Translations under genes and position numbers: made by a program
Shown: piece by piece, positions 42,673-53,100 of the stretch
How positions within the stretch are numbered: position 1 is the stretch's first letter
How the letters are laid out: every line of letters begins with the position of its first letter
NCBI GenBank assembly: GCA_964518955.1
Contig: CAZFHS010000002.1
Span: forward strand, 62,001 to 126,000
DNA from: JBDGYW01 sp964518955
GTDB lineage: Bacteria > Gemmatimonadota > Gemmatimonadetes > Gemmatimonadales > GWC2-71-9
Reading direction: 5' to 3'
Length of the DNA: 64,000 nucleotides
The notes under the pieces: model-generated
Databases searched by the model: none
What the model was told of the DNA's origin: nothing
Seen by the model: only the letters and a program-made list of their open reading frames with translations

Positions 42673-43731
42673 GTGCAGGCGCGGCTCCAGGCCGCGCTTG
42701 AGCGCGCGGCCGAAATAGAACGCGAGTTGGCAGATTCGGCCACTGCGCGAGACCCAGCCAAACTGAAGACGCTCGGACGCGAGCATTCCCGCCTGGAACA
42801 AATTCGGCGTGTTGCCTCCGTTTACGAAAAGCTGAAGAACGAGCTAGTCGAAGCCCAGGAGCTTTCGCGCGACTCGGATTCAGGTATGGCCGACCTCGCA
42901 CGTGAAGAGGCGGCGAGCCTGGAACCTCGAGTCGAGGCGGCCGAGGAAGAACTGCACGCCTTGCTCATTCCGCCAGATCCGTTGAACGATCGCGACATTC
43001 TGGTCGAAATCAGAGCCGGCACGGGTGGCGACGAAGCCGCGCTGTTCGCTGCGGACCTGTATCGCATGTACTCGCGCTTCGCTGAACGCAGCGGCTGGAA
43101 AACCGAGACGGTGTCGTTGTCTGAAGGAAATGTCGGCGGTCTCAAAGAAGTGATCTTTGCAGTCCGCGGATCGGGGGCGTACGGACATTTGCGGCATGAA
43201 TCGGGAGTTCATAGAGTGCAGCGAGTCCCCGCCACCGAAGCTCAAGGCCGCATTCACACATCTGCTGCGACTGTCGCTGTGCTTCCCGAGGCGGAAGACG
43301 TGGATGTCGATATCGAGGAAAAGGATCTCAAGGTCGACGTTTTTCGGTCGTCGGGACCGGGTGGTCAGAGTGTCAATACAACCGATTCGGCTGTCAGGCT
43401 GACTCACCTTCCCACCGGCCTCGTCGTTCAGTGCCAGGATCAGAAATCGCAGCTGCAAAACAAGGTAAAGGCACTTGAAGTCCTCCGTGCTCGGCTTCTC
43501 GACCGCATGGTGGCCGAGCAAGAGGCCGAACGGGGCCAGGAGCGCAGGGCAATGGTCGGCACCGGAGACAGGTCTGGCAAAATCCGCACGTACAACTTCC
43601 CGCAGAACCGCGTGACAGACCACCGTATAAACCTCACGGTCCACCGTCTGGACGAGATTTTGGACGGCAGCCTCTCAGAGATGATCGAACCGCTTCGGCT
43701 GGCATATCAGGGAGAACGTTCGGAAGACTGA
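42673..43731 (+). CDS. prfA: Peptide chain release factor 1
   Basis: A 352-residue class-I release factor reading UAA and UAG. The tripeptide discriminator is Pro-Ala-Thr (in Arg-Val-Pro-Ala-Thr-Glu), the RF1 form. The peptidyl-hydrolysis motif is Gly-Gly-Gln in Ser-Gly-Pro-Gly-Gly-Gln-Ser-Val-Asn. Length is normal. GTG start. The stop overlaps prmC (TGATG), whose product methylates this Gly-Gly-Gln glutamine. Confidence 0.97.
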   Translation: MQARLQAALERAAEIERELADSATARDPAKLKTLGREHSRLEQIRRVASVYEKLKNELVEAQELSRDSDSGMADLAREEAASLEPRVEAAEEELHALLIPPDPLNDRDILVEIRAGTGGDEAALFAADLYRMYSRFAERSGWKTETVSLSEGNVGGLKEVIFAVRGSGAYGHLRHESGVHRVQRVPATEAQGRIHTSAATVAVLPEAEDVDVDIEEKDLKVDVFRSSGPGGQSVNTTDSAVRLTHLPTGLVVQCQDQKSQLQNKVKALEVLRARLLDRMVAEQEAERGQERRAMVGTGDRSGKIRTYNFPQNRVTDHRINLTVHRLDEILDGSLSEMIEPLRLAYQGERSED

Positions 43732-44609
43732 TGCCGGGACGGCCGTCTGTCGAGTGGGAATTGGTAGAGGGCACTCGAGTTCTCGATCGAGCTGGAATTC
43801 TCAACCCCAAGAGAGAAGCAACAGCAATATGGGCCTCGCTCGCTGGATCTCAGCCAGGAGATACTTGGCTGAAAAGGGAAGAAGAGGCGTCTGAAGACCT
43901 ATCAAGCCGATTTCAAGCCTCAATTGGACGAAGAGCAGACGGGGAACCGCTGCCGTACGTGGTAGGTGCGACCGGGTTTCGCCAACTCGACCTGACCGTT
44001 GACCGTAGGGCGCTCATCCCTCGGCCCGAAACAGAGGGTCTAGTCGAGTGCGTCTTGAGTTGGTGTATTCGGCAGGCAGAAGACGGTGCCGACGGTTGGG
44101 GAGTTGCGGTGGACATCGGCACCGGAACCGGATGCATCGCACTGAGCCTCGCGGTGGAAGGGTGTTTCGACCGAGTGATCGCCACAGACGTTTCGGAAGA
44201 TGCGCTCGAACTTGCACGTGAGAACGTGCTAGTGGTCGAGCCCGAGACACCGGTTGAATTGCTATGCGGCTCAATCCTGGAGCCAGTGGGCGACATTTCA
44301 GCTAGCGTAATCGTGTCCAATCCGCCCTACGTGACAGATTCTGAATTCCAAATGCTCGACTCGGGAGTGGCTAATTTCGAACCGCGCAGCGCACTCGTGA
44401 GCGGTGCCGACGGCATGGACCACATCAAAATGCTCTTGGAGGGCGCTCCAAGCCGTTTGGTGCCGGGCGGGCTGATAGCGATTGAAGTAGATTCCACAAG
44501 GGCATATATGGCTCGCGATCTAGCTGTCCAGCTGGGCTGGCCAGACGCCCGAGTTGAGGCTGACCTTTTCGGCAGGCCTCGATTTTTGCTAGCAACCAAG
44601 GAGACTTAA
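43731..44609 (+). CDS. prmC: Release factor glutamine methyltransferase
   Basis: A 292-residue SAM-dependent enzyme that methylates the glutamine of the GGQ motif of release factors. The N-terminal helical domain (1-90) is followed by the Rossmann domain with Asp-Ile-Gly-Thr-Gly-Thr-Gly-Cys-Ile-Ala and the catalytic Asn-Pro-Pro-Tyr. Arg-Pro-Glu-Thr-Glu marks the substrate-binding segment. The ATG overlaps the prfA stop. Confidence 0.96.
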   Translation: MPGRPSVEWELVEGTRVLDRAGILNPKREATAIWASLAGSQPGDTWLKREEEASEDLSSRFQASIGRRADGEPLPYVVGATGFRQLDLTVDRRALIPRPETEGLVECVLSWCIRQAEDGADGWGVAVDIGTGTGCIALSLAVEGCFDRVIATDVSEDALELARENVLVVEPETPVELLCGSILEPVGDISASVIVSNPPYVTDSEFQMLDSGVANFEPRSALVSGADGMDHIKMLLEGAPSRLVPGGLIAIEVDSTRAYMARDLAVQLGWPDARVEADLFGRPRFLLATKET

Positions 44610-44963
44610 GTGATTGAAGACAGAGCCCTGGAACTCGGCAAGATGCTTGGGCAGACAGACGAGTACAAAGTGATGCAACGAGCGCGTGAGGAGCTCGAGA
44701 GCACTGCCGAGGTGAAAGCCCAAATGCAGCGCGTAGAGATGCTGACGGAGAAGCTCGAGCCGCTCAGCCAAGCCGGCCAGGAACCACCGAAGGAGATGGC
44801 TGAAGAGTATGAAAATCTCCTCTCGAGCATCCAGGCTCACCCCAAGTACCAGCAAGTGATCGCGGCACAATCGAACTTCGATAAGATGATGCTTCAGGTG
44901 AACGAGAAGATCGTCGAAGGGATCCGAAAGGGCGCCGAGAGCTCGATCATCATCCCTGGGTGA
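44610..44963 (+). CDS. YlbF/YmcA-family protein
   Basis: A 117-residue helical protein of the YlbF/DUF964 family. In Bacillus, YlbF and YmcA with YaaT form a complex that steers RNase Y and competence or biofilm control. Family features are an N-terminal helix with Leu-Gly-Lys-Met-Leu, a central charged helix and the C-terminal Phe-Asp-Lys-Met-Met-Leu-Gln-Val-Asn. The start is a GTG directly after the prmC stop, and the end overlaps tmk. The role in a diderm is not established, but operon position suggests a link to RNA or translation control. Confidence 0.85.
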   Translation: MIEDRALELGKMLGQTDEYKVMQRAREELESTAEVKAQMQRVEMLTEKLEPLSQAGQEPPKEMAEEYENLLSSIQAHPKYQQVIAAQSNFDKMMLQVNEKIVEGIRKGAESSIIIPG

Positions 44964-45604
44964 GCGGGAAGAGCATGAAGGGCTGTTTCTTGGTTGTAGA
45001 GGGCCCTGACGGTGTAGGGAAAACTACACTCGCCTCCCGTTTGGCCGTGCGGCTTCGAGCTGGCGGCCACGACGTGCTGGAAGTACGCGAACCGGGTGGA
45101 ACTCCGGTCGCGGAAGCAGCAAGGAATGCAGCATTGGATCCCCACCTGAATGCCACTCCGCTGGCCGAGCTCTTTCTCATGCTTGCGGCTCGAGCGGATC
45201 TCGTCGAGCACGTACTACGGCCGGCTTTGGAGGCGGGTACGGTCGTAGTGGGTGACCGATATGAATTGTCGACCTGGGCCTACCAGGTTGAAGGCAGGCA
45301 ATTGCCTGGGGCTGCAGTGCTCGAAGCGAACCGTTTGGCTACTGGGGGCTTGGTGCCTGACCTCACCTTGGTTTTGGATGCCCCTGCGGAAGTACGCCAG
45401 GAGCGGATGAAGATGGAGGGCAAGGCGCTGGACAGAATCGAGCAAGCAGAGGACGACGTTCGCAAACGCATAGCAGAGGCGTTTCTGGGTGCGGCAGGAC
45501 CTGGAATCGAACATGTGAACGCAGATGGCAGCCCCGACTCGGTCGAGGCGACGGCATGGGAGCTTGTGCAGGGGTGCCTGGACAAAGGTGGTTGGAACCG
45601 ATGA
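44960..45604 (+). CDS. tmk: Thymidylate kinase
   Basis: A 214-residue kinase that phosphorylates dTMP to dTDP. The P-loop is Gly-Pro-Asp-Gly-Val-Gly-Lys-Thr-Thr, then the Glu-Pro-Gly-Gly-Thr-Pro dTMP segment and Gly-Asp-Arg-Tyr catalytic region. GTG 44960 overlaps the YlbF stop (GTGA). An ATG at 44975 directly before Lys-Gly-Cys-Phe-Leu, with GGGAAG upstream, is a strong alternative start. The stop overlaps ctpA (ATGA). Confidence 0.95.
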   Translation: MSGKSMKGCFLVVEGPDGVGKTTLASRLAVRLRAGGHDVLEVREPGGTPVAEAARNAALDPHLNATPLAELFLMLAARADLVEHVLRPALEAGTVVVGDRYELSTWAYQVEGRQLPGAAVLEANRLATGGLVPDLTLVLDAPAEVRQERMKMEGKALDRIEQAEDDVRKRIAEAFLGAAGPGIEHVNADGSPDSVEATAWELVQGCLDKGGWNR

Positions 45605-47238
45605 AGGGATCACGACTGGTTCTGTTTGGCCTCATAGCGGTGGCCGCTCTCATCTCGGGCGGTTGGTTGCTGCAAAGGGGCAGCGCAAGGTCGCAACAGG
45701 TGTACGAGAAAGCGCGGCTCTTCGAAGACATCATAGCCCATATCGCAGAGTACGCCGTTGATTCGCTGGACGAGGCGGAGTTGTACGAACTGGCAATCGA
45801 GGGGCTGATCGGTGAGCTGAACGATCCGTACGCCACCTATCTAGGGCCTGAAGAAGTGAGAGAGCTAACCGAGCGGACGACCGGAGACTACGGCGGCTTG
45901 GGTATGCAGATTGACGTTCGTGACGGCTGGATTACCGTGATTGCTCCGATGGCGGAGACACCAGCCGAAGCAGCGGGAATAGAATCGGGAGACAGGATCG
46001 TCGAGGTCGAAGGCGAATCGACGTTTGGATGGCGAAACGAACAAGCGGTGCGGGAGCTTAGAGGTGAGCCCGGCACCGAGGTCCGGATCGCCATCGCCCG
46101 CCCAGGCGTACCGGAGCCCTTTCACATTACGCTAACTCGAGCCTCGGTGCACGTTCGAGCGGTGCAGGCCTCGCTTCTGCTCGAGCAGCAGGTCGGCTAT
46201 GTGTCGTTGGCGTACTCGACGATGGGTAACACGGTTGTCGAAGAGGTGCGCCACGCTATCGACTCTCTTCGCGGCGACGGTGCGCGGTCGCTCATATTCG
46301 ATCTCCGCGATTCACCGGGTGGATTGCTGACCGAGGGTGTTACGTTGACCGATCTGTTCCTAGGCGAAGGCCAGGTTATGGTGCGCACTAACGGTCGCAA
46401 TCCCAGGGTGAGGAGCGCGTACGAAGCACAGTACGCTGAGGCGTGGCCCGGAATGCCGATCGTAGTACTAGTGAACGGCGGCACCGCAAGCGCCGCGGAG
46501 ATCATTGCAGGCGCGCTCCAAGACCACGACCGTGCTCTGGTGCTCGGGACACCCACGTTCGGCAAAGGGCTCGTACAGACCGTGTTTCCCCTTGGGCCCG
46601 AGAACGCGTTCCAGCTGACCACCGGGCGCTGGCAGACACCAAACGGCCGCACCATTCAACGCCCTATACGACGCATTGGCGAAAGATTACGCATTGTCGG
46701 AGGGGCCGAAGAAGAACGCGCCGACCGGACCGGAGATACCACCTTCGTAGATTCGAGTTCGGTGTTTTACACAAATGCCGGAAGGGCAGTTGTCGGTGGT
46801 GGGGGGATTAGGCCCGACGTGACCGTCAGAATGGATACGCTCACTGATGCGGAGCAGGAGTTTTCTCGAGGGTTGGGAGCCAACATTCCCACATACCGCG
46901 ATGTGTTGACATCATATGCGCTGGAACTCACGGGCGAGGGCGTGATCTCCTCTGTCGGTTTTTCAGTTACCCTGAACATGCGCGATGAAATGATCGGGCG
47001 GTTACGGGAGCGCGGAATCGACATGCCCGTGTCGGTATTCCAGGGTGCGGGCAGGTTCCTGGATCGGCAGCTCGGGTACGAGATAGCACGCTATGTGTTT
47101 AACAGGGACGTGGAGGCGAGACGTCGAATCAGTGACGATCCACAGGTAGCGATGGCGCTGGAACTGCTCGATGGCGTAGACAGTCCACCCGACCTCTTAT
47201 TGCGGGCGGAGTCGTTGGCTGGGTCGTCTCGCAACTAG
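45601..47238 (+). CDS. S41-family C-terminal processing protease
   Basis: A 545-residue periplasmic tail-specific protease. One membrane anchor or signal (about 5-25), a helical domain, a PDZ domain (about 100-185, Gly-Leu-Gly-Met and Ala-Gly-Ile-Glu-Ser-Gly-Asp) and the S41 core with catalytic Ser in Gly-Gly-Thr-Ala-Ser-Ala-Ala-Glu and Lys in Thr-Phe-Gly-Lys-Gly. The C-terminal about 150 residues are helical. ATG 45601 overlaps the tmk stop. The open frame upstream is a tmk shadow. Its TAG overlaps the stop of the convergent lolA gene within CTAG. Confidence 0.95.
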   Translation: MKGSRLVLFGLIAVAALISGGWLLQRGSARSQQVYEKARLFEDIIAHIAEYAVDSLDEAELYELAIEGLIGELNDPYATYLGPEEVRELTERTTGDYGGLGMQIDVRDGWITVIAPMAETPAEAAGIESGDRIVEVEGESTFGWRNEQAVRELRGEPGTEVRIAIARPGVPEPFHITLTRASVHVRAVQASLLLEQQVGYVSLAYSTMGNTVVEEVRHAIDSLRGDGARSLIFDLRDSPGGLLTEGVTLTDLFLGEGQVMVRTNGRNPRVRSAYEAQYAEAWPGMPIVVLVNGGTASAAEIIAGALQDHDRALVLGTPTFGKGLVQTVFPLGPENAFQLTTGRWQTPNGRTIQRPIRRIGERLRIVGGAEEERADRTGDTTFVDSSSVFYTNAGRAVVGGGGIRPDVTVRMDTLTDAEQEFSRGLGANIPTYRDVLTSYALELTGEGVISSVGFSVTLNMRDEMIGRLRERGIDMPVSVFQGAGRFLDRQLGYEIARYVFNRDVEARRRISDDPQVAMALELLDGVDSPPDLLLRAESLAGSSRN

Positions 47239-47897
47239 GGAGTGATTACTCTAGCTCCTGGAGGAACGGCAAACTCCAGTTCCGCCTCAGAAATTCCTAC
47301 GTTTGGCTGAAGACGCTCGAACAAAATCGTGCGCCTCTGTCCGGCCGGTTCCAGCACCATCAAACGACGCACGAGTCCTGTCGCACGAGAGATCGACACT
47401 TCCGCCTCGGTGAACGGATCATCGGACCGGCGGGGCACGAGACTCACGACATCGACGATTTCGCCCAAATCCGAGTCGCTGCCGATGTATGACGCTCTAT
47501 AATGCTCGAGTGGCCGGTCGACGAATTGCGCAAGCAAGTTGGGTGTAGCGGCGCCGCGAGAGGGAATCGGTTGGCGCATCACCTGATTGGGGACGCTGCT
47601 TGGTAGGTAAATCCACAGCCATGTTCCATCGCTCACTATTCGGTCGCCGTCAGGTTCTGTGAAGTGCATCGCAAAACGACTTGGTGGAGCGAGGAGCAGA
47701 GTCCCACGTGAAACCAACGACCCACCCAACATCGGGTTATCTAACGTTTGCGTGAAGTCGGCGCGGAGCGTTTCGATGGCGCGGTACGTTGCCTCCGCCC
47801 TGTTCAGCGCTTGCATGGTGTTCTGTGCCTCGACCGCAAATGCTGACCAGCCCGAGTAGGCAAGCGCCAGTGTTACCCCGATTCGAAAATGTCTCAT
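47235..47897 (-). CDS. lolA: Outer-membrane lipoprotein carrier LolA
   Basis: A 220-residue periplasmic protein that carries lipoproteins from the inner to the outer membrane. The signal peptide ends at Glu-Ala-Gln (near 25). The mature part has the LolA half-barrel pattern, with Leu-Arg-Ala-Asp-Phe-Thr-Gln-Thr and Gly-Thr-Leu-Leu-Leu-Ala-Pro-Pro-Ser-Arg-Phe. ATG 47897 is chosen because it starts the signal peptide and overlaps the subtilase stop (ATGA). The longer frame to 48011 has no signal. Confidence 0.92.
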   Translation of the reverse strand: MRHFRIGVTLALAYSGWSAFAVEAQNTMQALNRAEATYRAIETLRADFTQTLDNPMLGGSLVSRGTLLLAPPSRFAMHFTEPDGDRIVSDGTWLWIYLPSSVPNQVMRQPIPSRGAATPNLLAQFVDRPLEHYRASYIGSDSDLGEIVDVVSLVPRRSDDPFTEAEVSISRATGLVRRLMVLEPAGQRRTILFERLQPNVGISEAELEFAVPPGARVITP

Positions 47898-50167
47898 GGT
47901 TCCATCCCCAAGAACACGATTCGCTTGAAGAAAGTTCCATTCGTCGTCTTCAGTCGTACGGGATAGATGCCGCGTGGAACAGTAGATCCGTCGGAAGCGG
48001 TACCATCCCACTCCAGCCGAGGATCACAGCGTCCGGTGTCACCAAACTGGCCACGGCCGTACCGGCCAGCCGGTACGGTTCTCGGAAAGACGGTCGATGG
48101 CACGAGGTTTCTGACAACGTGCCCTCGCATGTCCAAGATGTCGAGTGTCGCATCGTCGTCTTGGGCGAGGTCGAACCAAATGCAGGTTGAAGCCACTCCC
48201 ATCGCTTCGTTTGGAAACGGATTCGGGAAGTTCTGAAACAGCAGGGTGGCTGTCGGCAGTGACTCGTCAACTATCACAAACGATCCCTCGCTCTCGACCA
48301 AGACGCTGTCCGAGCCCAACCTCGCTACGACACGCCACCAGTATGGCGTGTTCAGGTCCAGATCCACCGTCGGAACGTACGAGGTCTCGGTGATATCGTC
48401 GGCTTCCTGCGTCGCGACTCCGTTGTCCACCCTGACGATGGCGACGTCATACACGAACGGCCCGGGAGGGCTCACTACTCCAGGTGAAGTCCACTGCAGC
48501 GTTGGTCGACGTGTGCGAATGGTGGTGCCGGCGGGTTCGTTCAAAGTGGCGAGACTTACCCACTCTGGAGCGACGTAAGTTTCGTTCGATCGATGGGTAA
48601 ACGCAGCGGAATCGGCACTGACAGCGGTGACCTCAAAAACGAATGCTACGCCAGGTTGTAACGGTGTTTCGAGCTGAACTTCAGTTTCGGTCAAAGTCGT
48701 ATCCAGAACAACCGTGCCAAACGTCGTGTCTTCGGCGAGGCGAAGTCGATATGTCATCGGTTCAGCAAAGGCTGGTATGTCGGCGATCTGCCAGGAGAAC
48801 AACGGTGTAACGGTGGACAGATTGCTGTCGACAGGGCTCGCGATATCCAGACCATGAGGAAACGTTGCCGTTGCGGTCGCATCGGGCCGGCCCCACCCTC
48901 GGCTGGAGTCTGGTGCCTCCCTCCTCGTACCTGTGCGTCTCAAGGCCTCCAGAATGTCTGTGGGAGAGAGCATTGGGTGCAGTTCGCGAATGAGGGCAAT
49001 CGTTCCGGCTATGATCGGCGTACTGAATGAGGTCCCGTTTACCCGCGAAAAACCAGAAGTCGCCATCGGATTGAGAACGAAGATCGACTGGCCAGGCGCA
49101 GTGAGGTCGGGTTTTAACCTCCCGTCAGCAGTCGGGCCTCGCGAACTGAACCCTGCCAGCACGCCAAGCGAATCCTCGGCGCCGACGGCTATCACCGAAT
49201 CACCGTCTGCAGGTGTGCTCAGAGATCGAAAACCGCGCGCTCCATCGTTGCCGACCGCTGTAGTTACGACGATGCCGCGAGCCACCGCCGAGTCTGCCGC
49301 GACAGTGGTAACCGCCACGTCGCCATTTAGATCGGCGAACGAGTAACTGAACCCGTCGTCGAACTGGAAGTACGACAGGCTTGAAGTGACTATGTCGGCG
49401 CCCAAGGAGTCAGCCCATTCCAATGCGGCAACGTAGTTGTCTTCCTCTACACGTGTTTCGGACCTGACGTCTTCCGTCTTAGCGAGTATGTACTCGGCCT
49501 CGGGTGCGATCCCCACGATCACGGTGGGAAGCCCGGCGGCTAGCAACGACCATACTTCAGTGCCGTGTCGGGACGCGTGCAGCACATCGACGGCCTCATT
49601 TCGGACCACAGAATCGCCGAACACGAAATCGTGCTGCGCCAGCACAGCGACATCTTCGAATGCCGCGAGTTCCGTCTCAAATCCGGTATCGAATATTGCA
49701 ATGCGAACGCCCGATCCGCGTAGTCCGGCATTCACGAGAGGGAACAGGTTCATCTGCCTGAATGGCATCGCGGACGGTCCGAACACGGAGTCGTTGCTGG
49801 TCGCGCCGGCAGCTCGGGGTAGAACCGACACTGGTGTACCAGCCGACCGAACGGGCCCGACAAAACTGGCAACAGGTTGGAGACGGGTTAACAGCGAAGA
49901 CTGGCGCAACCGGTCGAGTGTTCCGCCGTCGATGTCCGCCGAAACCGCGTGTAGCCAGCGACTTCGGTGCCTGATCCTGGCGCCGGATTCTCGCAACAAA
50001 TCCTCGATGTCGGAGAGTGCGTGACCGGCACTTCCCATAGCCCAAACTGCGAATGTCGTGTCGCGCATGGCGGCGCGTTCGAGGCCGGGCGAAATCTGAG
50101 GCCGTTGTGCTTGGATTGCCGTCGCGTATAGGCTCGCGGACGCGAGCGCGACGACGCAAACTCTCAC
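47894..50167 (-). CDS. Secreted S8 subtilisin-like protease with PNPF-type C-terminal domain
   Basis: A 757-residue exported serine protease. Signal peptide to about residue 20, an inhibitor-like N-terminal segment (about 25-105), then the S8 domain. The catalytic triad is Asp in Ile-Phe-Asp-Thr-Gly, His in Ser-Arg-His-Gly-Thr and Ser in Gly-Thr-Ser-Phe-Ser-Thr-Pro. Two fibronectin/Ig-like segments follow. The end (about 655-757) has the Asn-Phe-Pro-Asn-Pro-Phe-Pro-Asn start and Gly-Ile-Tyr-Pro-Val-Arg-Leu finish of FlgD-like or type-IX-sorting domains. GTG start overlaps the smc stop (GTGA). Confidence 0.93.
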   Translation of the reverse strand: MRVCVVALASASLYATAIQAQRPQISPGLERAAMRDTTFAVWAMGSAGHALSDIEDLLRESGARIRHRSRWLHAVSADIDGGTLDRLRQSSLLTRLQPVASFVGPVRSAGTPVSVLPRAAGATSNDSVFGPSAMPFRQMNLFPLVNAGLRGSGVRIAIFDTGFETELAAFEDVAVLAQHDFVFGDSVVRNEAVDVLHASRHGTEVWSLLAAGLPTVIVGIAPEAEYILAKTEDVRSETRVEEDNYVAALEWADSLGADIVTSSLSYFQFDDGFSYSFADLNGDVAVTTVAADSAVARGIVVTTAVGNDGARGFRSLSTPADGDSVIAVGAEDSLGVLAGFSSRGPTADGRLKPDLTAPGQSIFVLNPMATSGFSRVNGTSFSTPIIAGTIALIRELHPMLSPTDILEALRRTGTRREAPDSSRGWGRPDATATATFPHGLDIASPVDSNLSTVTPLFSWQIADIPAFAEPMTYRLRLAEDTTFGTVVLDTTLTETEVQLETPLQPGVAFVFEVTAVSADSAAFTHRSNETYVAPEWVSLATLNEPAGTTIRTRRPTLQWTSPGVVSPPGPFVYDVAIVRVDNGVATQEADDITETSYVPTVDLDLNTPYWWRVVARLGSDSVLVESEGSFVIVDESLPTATLLFQNFPNPFPNEAMGVASTCIWFDLAQDDDATLDILDMRGHVVRNLVPSTVFPRTVPAGRYGRGQFGDTGRCDPRLEWDGTASDGSTVPRGIYPVRLKTTNGTFFKRIVFLGMEP

Positions 50168-53100
50168 GAGGCCGCTGCCTGTTGCCGACCTAGTCGAACA
50201 CCCACAATCGTAGAGACGCCCGGTTCCTGCATCGTGACGCCGTACACGGCGTCAGCCACTTGCATGGTGCGCGGATTGTGGGTGATCACGATGAACTGCG
50301 TTTCGTCTTTGAACTCGTCCAGGAGGCGGACGAAACGCGTCACGTTTGCGTCGTCAAGCGGTGCATCCACTTCGTCCAGCAGGCAGAATGGCGCTGGTTT
50401 AGTGAGGTATATGGCAAACAGCAGTGAGAGGGCCACAAGTGCACGCTCGCCTGAAGAAAGCAGATGGATACGCTGGGTACGTTTGCCGCGTGGAGCGGCG
50501 AAGATCTCAATGGGGCTCAGCAGCGGGTCGGATTCCTCGAGAAGGCGCACGTCACACTCACCACCGTCGAAGAGGGTGTTGAATACGCTGGAGAAATTCT
50601 CTTGGATCTGTTCGAACATCTCGACGAAGAGCGCACGTGCCGTGGCGTCGATTTCTGCCAAGGCGCGGAGCATTGTCTTGCGCGCTTCCACCAGGTCTTG
50701 TCGTTGTTCCTGGAGGAAGGTGAGGCGTTTTGTCTCCTCGGCATGTTCGTGAACGGCGAGAGGATTGATTGGTCCCATGGCCTCCAACGTGCGCGCCAAC
50801 CGTTCTGCCTCTTCCTCGAGCTCCTCCGTTTCTTCCTCAACCGCGGGCGCTTCTTCCAAGAGTTCGCTCAAAGGTTTATGGAATTCTGCTTCCGTCCGCT
50901 CGATCATAGCTCTGCGTCTGCCGGTCGATTCGGTGAGTGCGAGCTCTATGCTGTGGGCCTCCTCGCTCAGCGACTCGATTTCTGTTCGAGCCTCGGCGAG
51001 CTTCGTGTCGCCTGCCGCCACATCTGATTCCGCCTTCTGTTCCGACTCTATGGCCTCTCGCACTGCCGCTTCGATCTGCTCGATCGTTACCCGCCGTTCG
51101 GCGAGGCCGTCCAACCACGAATCTCTTTGCTTGGAAAGCTTCTCTGTGTCGCTTTCGATCTCCTCCATCTCGCGGTCGAGGGCGGCAACCGTCTGCTTGG
51201 CTCGTCCGAGCTCCTCTGCGGCTCGCGACTCGCGTTCGGTGGCGGCCTTTTCTCGCGCTGACACCTGTGCCTCTTCCACTTGCCAATGCACTAGGCGTTC
51301 ACGCGCAGCCTCTTGAGCTTCCTCGAGGTCCGAAAGAATCGTCGCCTGCGTATCGAGTACAGTACCCAGTCTCGCGTATTCCGCCTCCGCTCGCTTGAGA
51401 TCGCTCTCCAGTTGCCCATGTCGTTTGGAACACTCATCCTGCCGCTCGGTGAGTCGCAGGAACGTCTCATCCGCTTCCGACTTCTCTTGTTCGCACCGAT
51501 GCACGGTTCGAGCTGCGTCGTCGTGGGTGTTCTGAGCATCCCTCAGAGCCGAGCGGGCGTTTTCAGCATCGGTCACAGCCTTTTCGAGGGCTCTCTCTGC
51601 GGACGCGTGCTCATCAGCGCAGGTTGCGGCGGTCCGGTTCAGGCTCTCGAGCAGGTTCTCCGCTTTGTTCCTGTCATCGACTAGCTGCACGAGTTCGGCC
51701 TTGCGGCTGAGCGGCCCACTAGCGTCGGCGTTAGAGAGATAGATCGCACCGTTGGACTGGCGCACCGGGTTCCCTGGCGCATCGTCGAAGTGCATCCCGG
51801 CAAGTAATGCTCGCACCCAATCACTTGCGGGTTTTTCAACCGCGAAATCTGGCATCCCAGCATCACCGACAGTCGGCAGCGGGCCCGGACTCACCGGTAA
51901 CAACGCCAGAGGCCCCGGCTGCGCTTCGCTGTGCCATCGTACGATGTCCGCCACCACGTTTTCGTCGCGGACCAACACGGCGTTCAGCCAGGACGCCAGC
52001 ATTCGTTCCGCCTGACCTGCCTCGGCTCGGGAGGGCGTTACAAAATCGCTCAGAGGCCCGAGAACCGCACCGTCACCAAATTTCTCTTTCGCGAGCAGGA
52101 GAGCTCTCGCCGCAGGTGCCAAACCCTCTCGTGAGCGCTCGAGTTCCTTGAGCGCTTCTTGCCGCGCCTTCATTTGGGCGATTTGCTCTTCGGCAGAGCG
52201 ACGCTCCACCAGAACGGCTGCTTCCCGTTCCCGAGCCGCCACCAGATCGTGCCGGGCACGCTCGAGGGTGCTTGTCGCGCGCTGCTCTCCCTGCTGGCTC
52301 TGTTCGCGAACCTTCAGAGATTCGTTCAGCCGTCCGCGCGCTGTATCGAGCTCTACTCCAGCTTCTTCTCGTCGTGAACTGGCATCTTTGAGCTGTGTTT
52401 GAATGTCCTCGAGTTCTTTCTCGAGGGCAGAGATCTCGCCGGCGTTGGCTCGTTGCGCCTCGACTTCCCGCAGACGCGCGCCTTCGGTTTCGTGCACGAC
52501 GTTGCGTTGATTCGCCAACCGATCGCGCACGTCGCCTTCAGTCGCAGATCTGAGGCCGAGCTCTACCTGGACCGACTCTCGGGCTGACTTTGCGGCTACG
52601 CGTTCTGCAGCGGCTGCGTCGCGCTCTCTGGTCGCCCGTGCCGCCCCCTCATTGGTTTGCTGCCTCTCCTCCAGAGCGCGGGCCTTGCGACTCGAGGCGT
52701 TTTTCAGCTGCTCTGCGGCAACATTGACGTCGCCTTCCAGTCGCTCCACTTCGACCCGAGTCTCGCTCAGCCGCCTCTCTAGCTCGTTTCGACTCGCCTC
52801 GGCGTTGGCGCGAGCCTGTGCAAACCCCTCGCGCGCTTGTTCGAGCTCCTCCAGCTCCTGCCGCTTTTCTGGAATCTGAATCGACAGAGTGGCATGCCGG
52901 TTCCGATAGCCGGACTCTTCGTCATCGAAGCGTGCCAGCTCTCTGCGGGCCAGAGTCAGGACCACTGCGAAACGTTCGTTGGCAAACTGTGTGTGACGTT
53001 CCGCTTTGCCTCGTTGCCGGGAAAGACTGCGGACCTGTGTTTGGACTTCCGAAATCAGGTCGTCGAGTCGTTGTAGATCCTCCTGCGTCCTCTCTAGACG

